From Tetrahymena elliotti 4EA (lineage: Eukaryota; Ciliophora; Oligohymenophorea; Hymenostomatida; Tetrahymenidae), in contig JH720359.1 of NCBI GenBank assembly GCA_000231825.2, forward strand, positions 87,676 through 151,675: 64,000 nucleotides of DNA. The letters are read 5' to 3'. Below the pieces are notes generated by a model. That model saw only the letters and a list, made by a program, of their open reading frames with translations, was not told the origin of the DNA and did no database searches. A program made the position numbers and the translations under genes. Below are positions 11,010 to 23,870 of this stretch, piece by piece (position 1 is the first letter of the stretch; each line of letters opens with the position of its first letter).

Positions 11010-11835
11010 TATTTCTTAAATTAAATATTTTATTATTAGTTATTGTGTGTATGATAAATATTAAACTTTGTTTTTATCAAATGCTTTAAAATGTTAAAAT
11101 AATTCAATTTTACTTTTATATTTTGGTTAATATTCATTTCGCTTGCATTTATTATTATTCAATCATAATATTTTTGTAAAAAATATGATGAGGTAAATAT
11201 TAAAAATGAACTTAAATATCAAATAAAGTTGGAAGATTGCTTCAAAATAAAAATATTTTTTTTAAACTTTTTTTAAATTAAAAGACATAGAATGATAATT
11301 TGTTAATAGTTTTATCACATTTTAATTCAAAGGATATGAGAGGTATTAATAGAAATAAAACTCACAAAAAATAAGTAAAATTAGATAAAATGGTATATTT
11401 TTTATGATAAAACAACTCAGTAAACTTTCCTTTCTCCTTTCTTATGTCTATGCAATACATTAACAAATAAAGATAATTATTGGTTAATATTTAATTTTTT
11501 TTATCAACTTAAGATTTAATTTTTACAGGCAAAAAACTTATTTATTTTTTAAAATTTAGAAGTATTTTAAAAAAGGATTTTTCATTGTAATTTTGATTGT
11601 TATTTATGGACTAAGAATGAATCAATTTATACATAAATACATTGTAGTATTATTTTTTATATTAATTAAATGAAAAAAAAAATCAGAAACTTGCTCAATA
11701 ATTAATTTAATAATTATTTAATTTTTGATAAGTTATTCTTTGAAATTTTTAGTTAGTCTCCATTTTTGCATTTGTTTAAATAGATAATCTAGATATTGAC
11801 TTATTTTCTATTATTGTAATAATCAGTTAATTATT
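11010..11835. other. Intergenic, no gene seen
   Basis: About 830 bp of AT-rich spacer between two plus-strand genes, with no coding character. The last part is the leader of the CCDC17-like gene. Confidence 0.6.
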
Positions 11836-14800
11836 ATGAGTAATGTTCCAATGCTTAACGAGTGCGGGTATATAATTATTTCCATTTTTGTAGATTGAAA
11901 CTTACCTAATAATTAATTATTTTCATATTAATTAAAATAATTATTAAAATTATTCTTATTTAGAGCATGTAAATTGAAATTTGAAAATGCTGCTTAACTC
12001 GCAAATCATGTTAAAAAAGTAAATAATTATTTAGAGAAAATATTTACTTTACATTTTTATTTAAAAATGGTGTGAATAGTATTGTTCTAATAGTGATTAT
12101 AATGACCTCGATAAGCTAAATAAAAGATATAATGAATTGAGATAGGGGAATGGATCATTGAATTAAAATTTGGATTTCAAAGATTAATAAGCTTTAAATA
12201 TAGGTCCTTTAACTATTTCACAAGCTAAAGGACTTATCAAGACACAAGATCCTTAATTCAAAGAATTAGAGCGCGTTGCATAGAAAAAAAGAGAAGAGGA
12301 CTTAGAATAGCAGCTCTAACAATATAAACAAGATAGATAAGCATTTAGAGCTTAGCAAAGAGAAGATGAAGAAGCTTTATCTTAGCTGTTTAATAAATAC
12401 GAATCTAAAAAAGACTTACAACTTTAACAAAAGGTAGAAAAAGAATATATTTATAATTCTCTTAATGACCCTAAAATGAATACTCTTTAAAGATAAAATC
12501 TTGAGCAACTTTAAAAATAAAGAGATATTTTAAAAATCAAAGAGACTCAATTTGTAGATAATGTTAGCTAAATGAGAGGGGTAATCAATCAATCGTTCTT
12601 CTACTCATTTAGTTTGTTTTATAAAATATTGATAATTTATTTAACTATGTATCAATCTATCTATTATATTAAAAGAATACACCAAATATGATGGGATAAA
12701 GAAATTATTAAGATTTAGCTATTTAAGAAAAAAGTGAAAAACTTAAATAACTCAGACAGTAACAAGAGGAGCTAGAAAGAGAAAGAATAAAAATAATGTC
12801 AAATGTTGATAAAACCAAAACATCTGATTTTAATAATTTCCCAAAATCATAATTAAGTAAAGCTGGAGCAAGCTTAGTGAGTTTCAATAATATTCCTCCA
12901 GAAAATCAATTTTAACAAGATATATACAGTAAAATGATTTAGACTGAAGCATTATAGATGCTCATAAAATTAACATTTTTTTTAAATATAATAGATAGAC
13001 CTCTATCAAAACATAATAATGATTTGAATAAACAAATAAATAATATAAATGCTGCTCAGTATTAGTAATATAATCCACATCAACTTAGAACCTAATCAAG
13101 TAAAATTATTGTAAACCTTTAGAAGATTTAACCTTATTTTTTACAAAAAAAGGAGATCAAATTATTGAACAAGAAAAGCAGAAAGATTGGAAAAATCACT
13201 CTCAAAAAATGCTTGATGATTTAGCCAAAATAAGAACTGAATACGTAAAAGCTGGAGGGAAAGATCCTAAATTTATGTAAAATTTAGATAATTTGGAAAA
13301 ATTTTATTTAAATGCTAGACTGAAATCTGCCAATAAAATAAATAATTCCTTTGATGTTTAATCAATTTCACCAGCAACTAATTTCAATAATGCTCACAAA
13401 GTTAGTTAACCAGATATGCAAATGTAAAATTAAATGGCTTAAATGGTTTAATAATTATAATAATAAGTGCTTGGTCTTTAAAAAGAGTCTTAGCTTTCAA
13501 AAGTACTTTTATAGTAAGAATAAGAATAAATGCGGTTAAGATAGGAGTTAGAAAATTTATAAAAAGGATCTTCAATTGCTCCTAATTTGTAAAATATGCC
13601 TAATGAATAAATTTAGAATCCATTTAACAATCAAATTATGTTTGGGAAGAATGGTGAGCCTGTAGTCTTAAATAATTAAAATAATTTTACACTATCTCAG
13701 ATTAATAGTAAATTACATGGATTCTCTGAACATGGAGAAAACCCATTCTCTATTTTCACTCCTTAGTAGGAATTTCTATTACAAAATGAAGTAAGGACAG
13801 TAGATTTAGATGAAGAAGAAAGACTTTTAGCTAATCTATAGAAAGAAGAAGTTGATCAATTAAGAGTTCTAAGTCGTATCCCAGTCGGTACAGAGCTATA
13901 TAGGTAAAACATTAACTTATTAATCATAAGAAATTTTCAAATTGTCTATTGTGAAAAAAGTAAAAATAGAAATTTTTTTGATTCTATTCATCATCTACAA
14001 ATAATTGAAAATGAATTGATTGATACTTAAATCCTCAATTAAAAAATATATTTTATGTAGATTCAATAGAGGTTCTTCAAATTTCACATAATTTAATTTC
14101 ATGACATACAAAAGGGCACATTTATTAAATAAAGATAAAACTATTTAAATTTAATATGAAAATAGATTTAAAATGGAACAATACAAAGATCTCAGCACAT
14201 ATAAAGCAGAAATGGAAAAAATAGCAAACGAATAAAAACTTCAGAGATTGAGAATGGAATTTGAATACCAAAGAAGAGAAGAAGACCGTTAATACGATAA
14301 TGAAAAGTGACATTAATTTTATTTTCTTTTTTTGAAGTTAAAACTTATTTCAAATGTATAAAGATGGAATGACGACTAGAGAAAATGGATTCTTGCTTAA
14401 AGAATTAGAAAGGATCTAGGCCCTGTAGGTGGCATAAAGTAATATGATTAAAATGATGGCCTTGTTGTGCATTGGGATTACATACTTGGACTTCCTAAAA
14501 GAACTAATTTCTCATAAGTAGTATTTGGAATATTTAATAGAAGTAAACAATATTAAATTTAATTAATTATTTTCTTTAATTGAAAAACAATCGCAAATTT
14601 AATTGAAAAATATTTAATTTTTAAATAATTTAAATTAAAATAGGCGACACATTATATGCTCCAAAAATAGTAGATCCCAAGGAATGCGAAGTATTGATAT
14701 AAATTGTTTTTATTATATTAATCAATTTAAATTATTAAGGTTGAAAGTGCTGAAACTGTTAGATGCATTATTGGTGACTCTCATTAAGTAAAATATTTTT

Positions 14801-17800
14801 TATTAAAATGTAATAATAGCTTAAAATTTAAATAGCTTTTCGATATACCACCTAACCCAGATGCTTTGATGATTATGGAAGTTTAAATACCCTATTCCAA
14901 AAAGTAAGGAGAAAATGTCAACAAAACAGAAAGTTATGGTTGGACTCAGATTGATTTATTTGATTTAAAGAGAGAGCTTAAGTATTAATTTTGTTAAAGC
15001 TTAGATTATTATTTACTCATTTTAACAAACAAATTTTAGGAGAGGAAAGTTTAAATGTCCTTTGTATTATCCCCCAACAGATTAATCTATTACTGTTTAA
15101 GAAATAAAATAATTAGAACCTATTCCAGGTGCTTGGATTTACTTAAGAATAGCATATCCTAATGATGATGATTTTAGTAAATAACGCTCTAGATATCCAG
15201 ATCATACTATGCATGAGTATATAATTCCTCAGATTCACTTAAGAAATGAACTAGGAGCTAGAACAGCAGTATAGAGGGCTCCTGTCATGCCAAGAAATCC
15301 AAACTAATCTTACTTACCTAATATGTCATATAATTAAGATAATAGTTAGCAAATGTAAGATATTACATTACAAAGTTAGTAGCCAGTTTATGAATAGCCC
15401 CCTGATGATGGATTAAAAAGAGGTATTAATTTTTCAAAAAAAATAAACCACTAATAAATAAATATTCTAAATTATTTACACAGGGTTAAGGGTTGTAGTT
15501 TTAAATGTGGGAAACCATGAAGCAGCTTCTAACACGATTGTAAACGCTGCTCTACTTTAATACAACAAGCCTGTATATGATGACTAAAACAAGATATGCA
15601 GCTTCACTACATCAGTTCATAACCCTTTTATAGAAGAAAGAATGGAAGATATTCCAGAAAGCGCAGTAATCTAGTTACAAAATTAAATCTAAAAGGTAAA
15701 ATTTATTTGTTTGTTTATTTTTGAAATTATAAATAAAAAATATTTTGTAATTTTTTGTTCTTTCTTAATTTTATGTAAAATTATAGGGAAATATGATGAA
15801 CAATAAAGCATTTGGAGATACAGTTAAATGGCATGAATTATATGAATTTTTGAGAAATATTCCTTAACTATTTTGGTAAAATGAGAGAAAAGATATCTAT
15901 GTTGGTCTTTAAGTAAGAGAAAAAGATAGACCAAAAAATATGTAAGATTATAATGAACTGTAATCATACAATGGTAACTATAATACTATTGGATGGAACT
16001 ACATCAAAGTAAATTATCAAAGTAAAACTTACTTAATTTATTTGTCTTTTTGAAAATAGGTAAACAATCCAGATGGATCAATTAGATCAGGTATTTACAC
16101 TGTAGATTTGTATAAGGGAAATCCTTAGAGAACTCCTTTAAATGAAGAGAATCTTTAGAAAACGGGCAAGACAATTAAAGTTATTATATAGGAATTTATT
16201 TATGACGATTCTAATTTTAGAAAAACTCCTCCAAAAGCAAAAGAGTAAGTTTTAATTCTTAAAATTATAAAATTTAATTTGTAAATAATTTTAAAAATAG
16301 TAAACCAAGACCAACAGCAGAATAAATTCCTAAAGAAATCGATGATATAGATAATGCTCCATATATCTCAAATTTAAAATCATAATACAAAACTAAAACT
16401 TTCTAAAAAAGAATGGGTATAGATTTTTATATAGATGCTCTAAGGTTTTTACCAGATAAAGTTACAGTCTCAAAAGTATTACTTTCATTTTTTAAATCTA
16501 GATGTTATTTATATTATTTTTTTAACTAACCAGATTTTCATGGAGGTATATAATATTAATTATGAGGTTATTTTTGAAGCACAAACTTGCTTACCAGAGC
16601 CTTTATCTGAATCACTTAATCCTCACTTTGAATTTAGGAGAGAATTAAGAAAAGACCATATAGATCCTACTTCTATAGCTTTAATGACTATAGTAACACA
16701 TGATAAAGCAACTAATGCTAACAGAATAGTTGGATTTGCTGCAATACCTTTATTCATAACTACAGGTTAAAATCCTGTCCATCCAACAGATTAGAACTTA
16801 TCTGTATTTTTAATTGACTTATTGAAATTAACATTTACATATTTTTTTAAAAGGATGTATTTTTATACAGTGGATCATACTAATTACCTTTAATTTCTCA
16901 ATAAGTTAAGAGAACAGTTCCCTTTACTATCTAAAAATTGTAATTTTTCATCAGTTTTTAAGAAATAATATTAATTATTTTTAAAGATATGAATTAGAAA
17001 AGTTACCTTGTGCATCTATTTTAGTTAGAATATATGCAGCTCCAATGGATGAATAGGGTTTACGTGCTCTTTCTATTGATGATTTTACTGATTAAAAGGT
17101 TTGGTTGTAAAAAGGATTATTCCATCCAAGACCTGTTTATGGAAAAAAGGTAAATTTTTTTTTTTTACTCATAAAAATTTATTTTTCTAATTAAAAAAGG
17201 TTTACAACACAAGCTGGTATAAAGCAACAGATGCTGAAATAGATTTGTTTCCATATAGAGCATTAAGAACAGATGTAAGTATAAAAGAAGCTGCATATCT
17301 TATTGCAAAAGGGCTGAATATAAATAAAAGATTTGTAAATTAATAAAAACATAATTATCTACTGAATAAATAAAATTTTTTTAAATATAGACTGATGAAT
17401 AGTTATAAAATTTTTTAGATGAGCAAATAGTTTTAACTGATGATAATTTCATGATGGATATGATGTATTTTGCTAAATATTCTTAACGAGCTGGTGTCAA
17501 ATTTGTCATAGATGGTTTGCATCAAGTTCCTAATGAAAGTTAATTATATGTTGCATTCTTTTCTATAAATCCTCCTTTTGGCGGTTTTTATCCTTACCTT
17601 CCAAATGGAAATGAGTCTGATGAAGATGATCCTGAAGATGCTGAGAATCCAGAATTCAGAGTTTATTTATAAAAAAAGTAAGACCTCAAAAATTAATTAG
17701 AAATGTAAGATAATATATAAAACACAGAACGTTCTAATTAGGGTTATAATATGCTTCAACCTGATACATCTGAAGTATTAATAAAAATTACTTTTCATCT

Positions 17801-18582
17801 ATTTTAACTATTTTAAATTCTATAAAAAAAAGGTGAATTTAAGTTCTGTTTTTGTTTGGGAATCTGCAGCAGGTAGTCCTTAATATAACAATAATTGGGC
17901 AACTTTTAATAAAGAATTTAATCGTTATTAAGTTGTAGTAGTTGATGTTAAAAGCATATCATTTAAGAGTGTAAGAATTCTTACAAAACTTAAATTAAAA
18001 TAATTTATTGATTTATTAGGTTGATCCAAAATTCGAAGATGTTGGGTGGACTATAGTTCCACTATTTTCTTTTGATGGGTATGTAAACTCTGGTATATTT
18101 TAGATCCCTCTTATTAAAGGACCTGTTAACCCATAATTTTTGTACTATCTGAGAAAGAAAAATAAAAGAAAATATTAAAATGATAATAGAAGAGATAGAA
18201 GATAGCCTTGGGAGCTCTTGATGGAAAAAATGTAAGAAAAGAGAAGTGGATTAAGAATGTTAGAATTTACATCTATAATTTGTAGAGTTTTAGATGCACA
18301 AAGACAGGTAATTTAGCAATTAATTAAATTTTAAACTAAATTTAATCTTTTAAAAATTATTAGGGGCATTATAATGTTAAATTTGATACTGACAGAATGA
18401 ACTATTAATATATACCCTAGGATAAAAAGACAAAATACTCTTATAATGAAGCTGTAGCTTTAAAACTAAAAGAAAAAAAGAAACTTTCTGCCAATATCCC
18501 TAATAAAGAAAACCCTGCAAACTTTAACAAAAAAATAACAGATGCCTGCGTCTAAGGATTTAATTTAATTAAATATTTGTGA
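11836..18582 (+). CDS. CCDC17-like zinc-finger/coiled-coil protein, ~20 exons
   Basis: Starts at ATG 11836 and ends at TGA 18580-18582. Introns I could place include 11868-11963, 12019-12079, 13904-14114 and 14307-14363, and most later exons are also joined in phase. The first three exons form a zinc-finger-like motif CxxC-x13-H-x4-C (CGAC...NHVKKYC). It is followed by a long Q/E/K coiled coil up to about 14300, then a conserved globular region beginning WILAQRIRKDLGPVGG and VVHWDYILGLPKRTN, and several strand-rich blocks to the C-terminus. N-terminal zinc finger, coiled coil and a conserved C-terminal region containing a LGLP motif is the layout I associate with CCDC17, a protein linked to motile cilia, though this product (~1,750 aa) is much longer. 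One junction near 13100 needs a 23-nt intron or a frameshift. The family call is by recognition and is moderate. Confidence 0.7.
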
Positions 18583-19214
18583 AAGTATACTACATCATTT
18601 AATTTAAAAATAATTAAGTTAGATTAATTAATTAATAACCTTACTTATTTAATTTTCTCAAAAGAACTATTAAAAATATTTTTAAATTTTATTTTAACCA
18701 TTTTTCATTTATGCATTTATTTAAATCATTATAAGTAATAAAGCTTATAAAGTTTAAATAGCAGCAAGTTGAATTCTCTTTTTTTTGGGATATTTGTTAA
18801 AATTAAAAAAGTAATATTTGCAAAAATAATAGATCACTAATTGATAAATAAAAAAATAATTTAGATGTTGAGTATCTCAAAATAAAATATTAATTATCTT
18901 ATTTTTCAAAATAAAAAATTTATGATAAATTAGCTCTCAATATTATTAACTTTTTTTTAGATAAATAATTGTTCGGTATTTAGTTTATTGAGATCAATTA
19001 ATGTAATCAATTTTATGGAAATAAGAATGTATAAACTATAAACTTTTGGTACTATTATTTACAAAAAATAGAAGTGTTTATAATGTCTGATCAGTAGTTT
19101 ATATGATATTTGAAAATTTTAATTAATTGAGTCATATCTTTTTTTGGTTGATTTAGAAAAGGAATTTTTTATTTCATTTAATTTTAGGAGTAATTAATTT
19201 GTTGATTTGAAGAA
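18583..19214. other. Intergenic, no gene seen
   Basis: About 630 bp of AT-rich spacer between two plus-strand genes, holding the 3' flank of the CCDC17-like gene and the 5' leader of the membrane-protein gene. Confidence 0.6.
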
Positions 19215-22200
19215 ATGCAGTGTTTTAAGATTATATTTTTGATAATTTATATTACCAAACTAGCTAAATCCTCTTAGTTGGTATAAAGAGAGCAACCAGA
19301 TATTGATGAAATAAGTAAGATTTAATTATTTTAAAAATTAATCCCTTAATAAACTTTAAAAAAGGTTGTGATACAATTATTTCTACATAACTAAACGATT
19401 AGAATATAGCTTATAATTGCGTAGATGGAATTTTTACAATATAAAATTAAATCTAATAAATGGCTTTTTAATTAATAATATCTGATTATGCCATTTCGAA
19501 GTCATAAATAATATTTGCAGACATATCCTAGCTTAATTTAGATATTTAATTATTATAATTTTCTTTTCTTCAATATTAAGAAGAACCATTAATCGCAATT
19601 TCCAATATTAACGATCTTACTATTACTAATCTAATCATAGAAAAACAAATTAACATTTTATCTCAAGCATCATAAATAATTGTTAGTGAAAATGTTAAAA
19701 ATATTTTAATTAATACAATTTCTTTATCAAACAACACGATTGACCTCTTGCTTGGGCTTTATAGTCCATAAATCTGGTTTTAATCTGACAATATTCAAAT
19801 AGATAGTTTAATCATTGATTCTTTTGATGGAGCTATCTAATTTATTTCAGATATAGTTTTAGAAATAGGAGAAATACAATATATGAATAGTTTATAAAAA
19901 GATTAAAATTTCACTTTTTATATCTAATGCAATAACTGTACTATTGGAGATATATTCGTTTATAGAGAAAACTAATTTATTATTGATTACATTGAAACAA
20001 CTTTTAATTTCTAAGTTGAATAGTAATTAGTTATATAGAATATAACTCTAGTTACTGATTTAAACTGTCGTTTAGGTATATATTAATGGCTATTTAATAA
20101 TTAAACTACTTAAACCACAGATATATAATCATAATAATTTATTTAAATTGATTATGTAAATATTTCGTAAACATTTTAAATAGATAAACTAACTAATTTT
20201 AATAGAATATATTTCTATGCCTCTAATATTAACTCTTTTGCTATTTAGAATGCTTATTTCTAAAATGTAACTTAGGCAGAATTATCTATTTCTTTAAATA
20301 ACATACATTCAACTAAATTATCTAATTTTGATATTAAAAATTGCACACATATTGAAGAGTTATTTACAATTATCAGGCCTACTTAAGTTAATTTTGAAAA
20401 TATTTTCATAGATTTTATAACAGCTAATACCACAAATTAATTAATTACTCTGACAACTTTTACAAATGCTTATTTTGATAATATTGTGCTACCTGTAGAC
20501 CCACCTTAAGAAAAAGATATTCAAAAATTTAGATCAGGTAACCCATTAATTGCAGTTGTTGATGGATCACTAGTCTAATTCAATAGCTCATAAATCAACT
20601 TAAAGAATATAGATTCTGCATTCATTGTTTTCATAGATATAAGCTAATTTGTTTCAATTAATACAACATTTTCTCATATTTATTCATACAAAAATTCAAA
20701 TGGAGGATGCTTAAATTTTGGTAATACAAACAGTGTTATCCTGAGTCTTACTGATACAATATTGGACAATTGCTTAAGCTCATAATTTGGAGGTGCAATA
20801 TTTGGGGGAATCTTAAAGAAAGCCAAAAATGTTGTAGTTTCTAATTGTAAAAGCGAAGTAGGAGGTGGATTATTTTTAAGCAATAAATCTGATTTTCTAG
20901 AGATTAAGAATATCCTTTTTATTGAAAATAAAGCAACTTTTTATTGTGATGATTACCTTCTTGGATTTAAATCAATAAATATAGATTCTATATTTGAATA
21001 TAATTAGAATTTAGGTGGCACTGATTTTTATCTAAAATAAATAAGTTAACAATAGAATAATACATATTTTATGTATTCAGGTCTAATTTATTTAATATAC
21101 TTTTAAATATAAATCAATAACAAGGAAGAATAGCAGCTCTAGATACCTACAAACCTTTATATGTTCTGTTAGCTTGATAGTAATCTGCAATAAAACTTTT
21201 AACAATTTCAAACACCCATCTTGAATAATCTTCCATACATGGTCCTTTATTAAAATCCATCTAATTTTTTAACTGATTAAAAGATCATTTTAAAATTTGC
21301 TGATTCATTTCCAATCAATTAAACTTTTACTGTTCCAGAAGGCTTTTGCAATGAAGGTATGGAGCTAATAAAGCTAGTTAGTGGTTAATATATGTGTAAA
21401 TATTGCGATTTTTAAAAGGCAAATTATGATTTCAGCTTTATATTGGAATATGATTAAAAAGAAAACTAAGAGTAGTTCAATCATCATTCCCTCAATCATA
21501 TTGGCAAAGATAGGTTCCATTCATACAATAAATAAATAGATTTTATTATCAATTAAACATCAGTAATTAAATATCCAATGATGGATAACTATTTAATAGC
21601 TAATTTATTACCTTAATGCCAAACATGTGATTCAAATTTTTTTGAAACATGCTATGCTAATTATTCAAGTTTAAAATCAGGATATTGGAGGTCTAATTAT
21701 ACTTTAAATTAAACATTTATTTATCTATGTGAGATTCAATAAGAAAATTGTTAAGGTGGTAATTAAACTGGAAATTATCTCTGCTCAGAGGGTTATGTAG
21801 GTCCCTAATGTCTTAGCTGCGATAGAAAAGGAGTATTTTGGAATTAATCGTTTGGGTAATCTGGGACATTCTAATGCAATTTATGTGGAGATTCCACTAA
21901 GAATACAATAAAGATAATAGCAGCCTTGATAATTTTTTATTTCATAATTATCATCCTCATTTATAGCAATTTTAAAAGTTTAAGAAACATATTGCTTACA
22001 AACTATCTGTCTAAAATGAACATAATTTATATAGGAAACAGTGTATAAGCTTAAGGAGAAACATCTGTTTTAATAAAAACATTAATGTTTAACTTCTCAA
22101 TATACCAAGTTTCTAATTTCATTTCATAAAAAAATTTGCTAGATTATTTATCATTTTTTTCATCCAACCCTATTGATTCATAGTTTATATCTATTGATTG

Positions 22201-23278
22201 CTTCTTAAATAATATATTACCATTTGATTATAATATTGGAGTTGCTAAACTAATTTTGTGTGTAGCTATACCTATGACAGTCCTAATTACTATAATTATT
22301 GCTCTGTTTATCTTTAAATTATGTAAATTACTATCTTTGAAAACAATGTTTAGCGTTAGCATTATGGCTTATATTTATTTATTTGTCTTTTCATTCTTTA
22401 CAACAACATTAGAGTACTCTCTGGAAGCCTTTAAGTGTATTTAATTAGAATTTGATTAATCGTTTTTAATGATAGACCTCTCACTCAGTTGTGATAAGCA
22501 AACAAGCTCTGATATTACTAAAATAAAAATATTTGGGTTCATAACTTTTGCTTTATTTAGTATCCTTAGTCCTTTTTTGGTGTTCTTCCTTTATTTCTTA
22601 AATAGAAAAAAATTAAATAAGATTCAAGTGTTTTTAAAGTATGGATTCTTATTTAGAGAATATAAAAAAAAATATTATTGCTGGGAACTTGCAAGGCTGA
22701 TACTAAAAATATCAATAGTTTCTATAAAAGTTATTTTTATTAACTCTTCTACAATTTTGGTTACTCTGTATTCTATTTGTTTAGTAATTTATTTAGGAAT
22801 CTTCTTCTAATTTTAGCCCTTTTTGAGTAAGAAATTTAATAGGTTAGAAATTGTAACTATTATAGTAGCAATAATAAATATTTTATCTTCCTCACTTCTT
22901 AGATAATCTAAGTTAAATAATGATGGACAATATGATAAGTAGTAAAGCTTCTCTTAGATTTTATACTATTTTTCTTAAGCAATTTAATTTACATATTTCA
23001 CTATACTAATAATTCTGATAATAATCTCCTTCTTTTCTAATAAGATTAAAGGACTTTAGAAATACAAAGCCTTTTCTTGCTTATCTAATTATTTTCCAAT
23101 CTATCCCTATAGGTTGTTTTAAAACTACAAAAAATTAAGGGAAAAAGTTAATTCTAAATGTTACAAAATAGCACTTTAAACTGAATTTTTAAATTAACAA
23201 TCTAATGTCTAGATGCAAGATTTCAGTTTAGTATAAAAATCTGAAGAAAGTGAGATTTAATTTGTAGAAAATGAATGA
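19215..23278 (+). CDS. Large surface-type membrane protein, 1337 aa
   Basis: Two exons: 19215-19314 and 19365-23278, joined in phase, with a 50-nt intron. The N-terminus is a signal peptide (MQCFKIIFLIIYITKLAKS). Residues ~40-640 are rich in Asn, Ile, Ser and short hydrophobic strands in a repeating pattern, as expected of a right-handed parallel beta-helix. Residues ~640-880 include a cysteine-rich part with CxxC pairs and an EGF-like segment (CSEGYVGPQC). About seven hydrophobic segments follow, near residues 883, 996, 1030, 1093, 1146, 1196 and 1241, and then a cytosolic tail. This is the architecture of the large, poorly characterised ciliate families annotated only as putative transmembrane proteins. 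It is likely exposed at the cell surface. No ligand or enzymatic motif is visible. Confidence 0.85.
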
Positions 23279-23870
23279 AAAATTGATTTCTAAATTATAA
23301 AATTACCTTTTCTAAGTAATAAATAGTTGTTATGTATTTATTTGTATTGTTAAACCAAAATAAAAAATATCATTTAACTTTAATTGAAAAAATAAAAAAC
23401 ATTTTTAAATTTTTTCTTGAGATGTGGGTGGATGTGTGATAGGTTAATAAATAAACAAATAAATGAAATTTAACACTTAAAATTTTATTATTTATTCATG
23501 AAAAGCTCTTTAAAAAATTATATATTTTTATGTTTTTTCTCCTTTATAAACAAATGTTTTATTTTTGAAAGTATTTTTTCATTTCTCTGAAATAAACTAT
23601 AAAACAATTTTAAAAGGTAATTAATTAATAAATAGAATAAATTTAATAAACAATTTCATTGGATTATATAAATTGCAGTTCATAGTTCGTGGTTAAAATT
23701 TGAATAATTTTTAATATTTTACAATTAATATTAATATTAATTTTTATTTCTAAAATTATAAGATGTAAGTAAGTTTTAAATTCTTGAAATTATTATTATT
23801 GAGTAAATTTTTAAGATTTAAAAAGATATTTTATTTTATATCAGAGTGGTAAAAAGATTTCTTAGATTAT
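23279..23870. other. Convergent intergenic region
   Basis: Spacer of about 590 bp between the 3' ends of a plus-strand and a minus-strand gene. No coding frame or strong hairpin terminator is evident. Confidence 0.55.
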
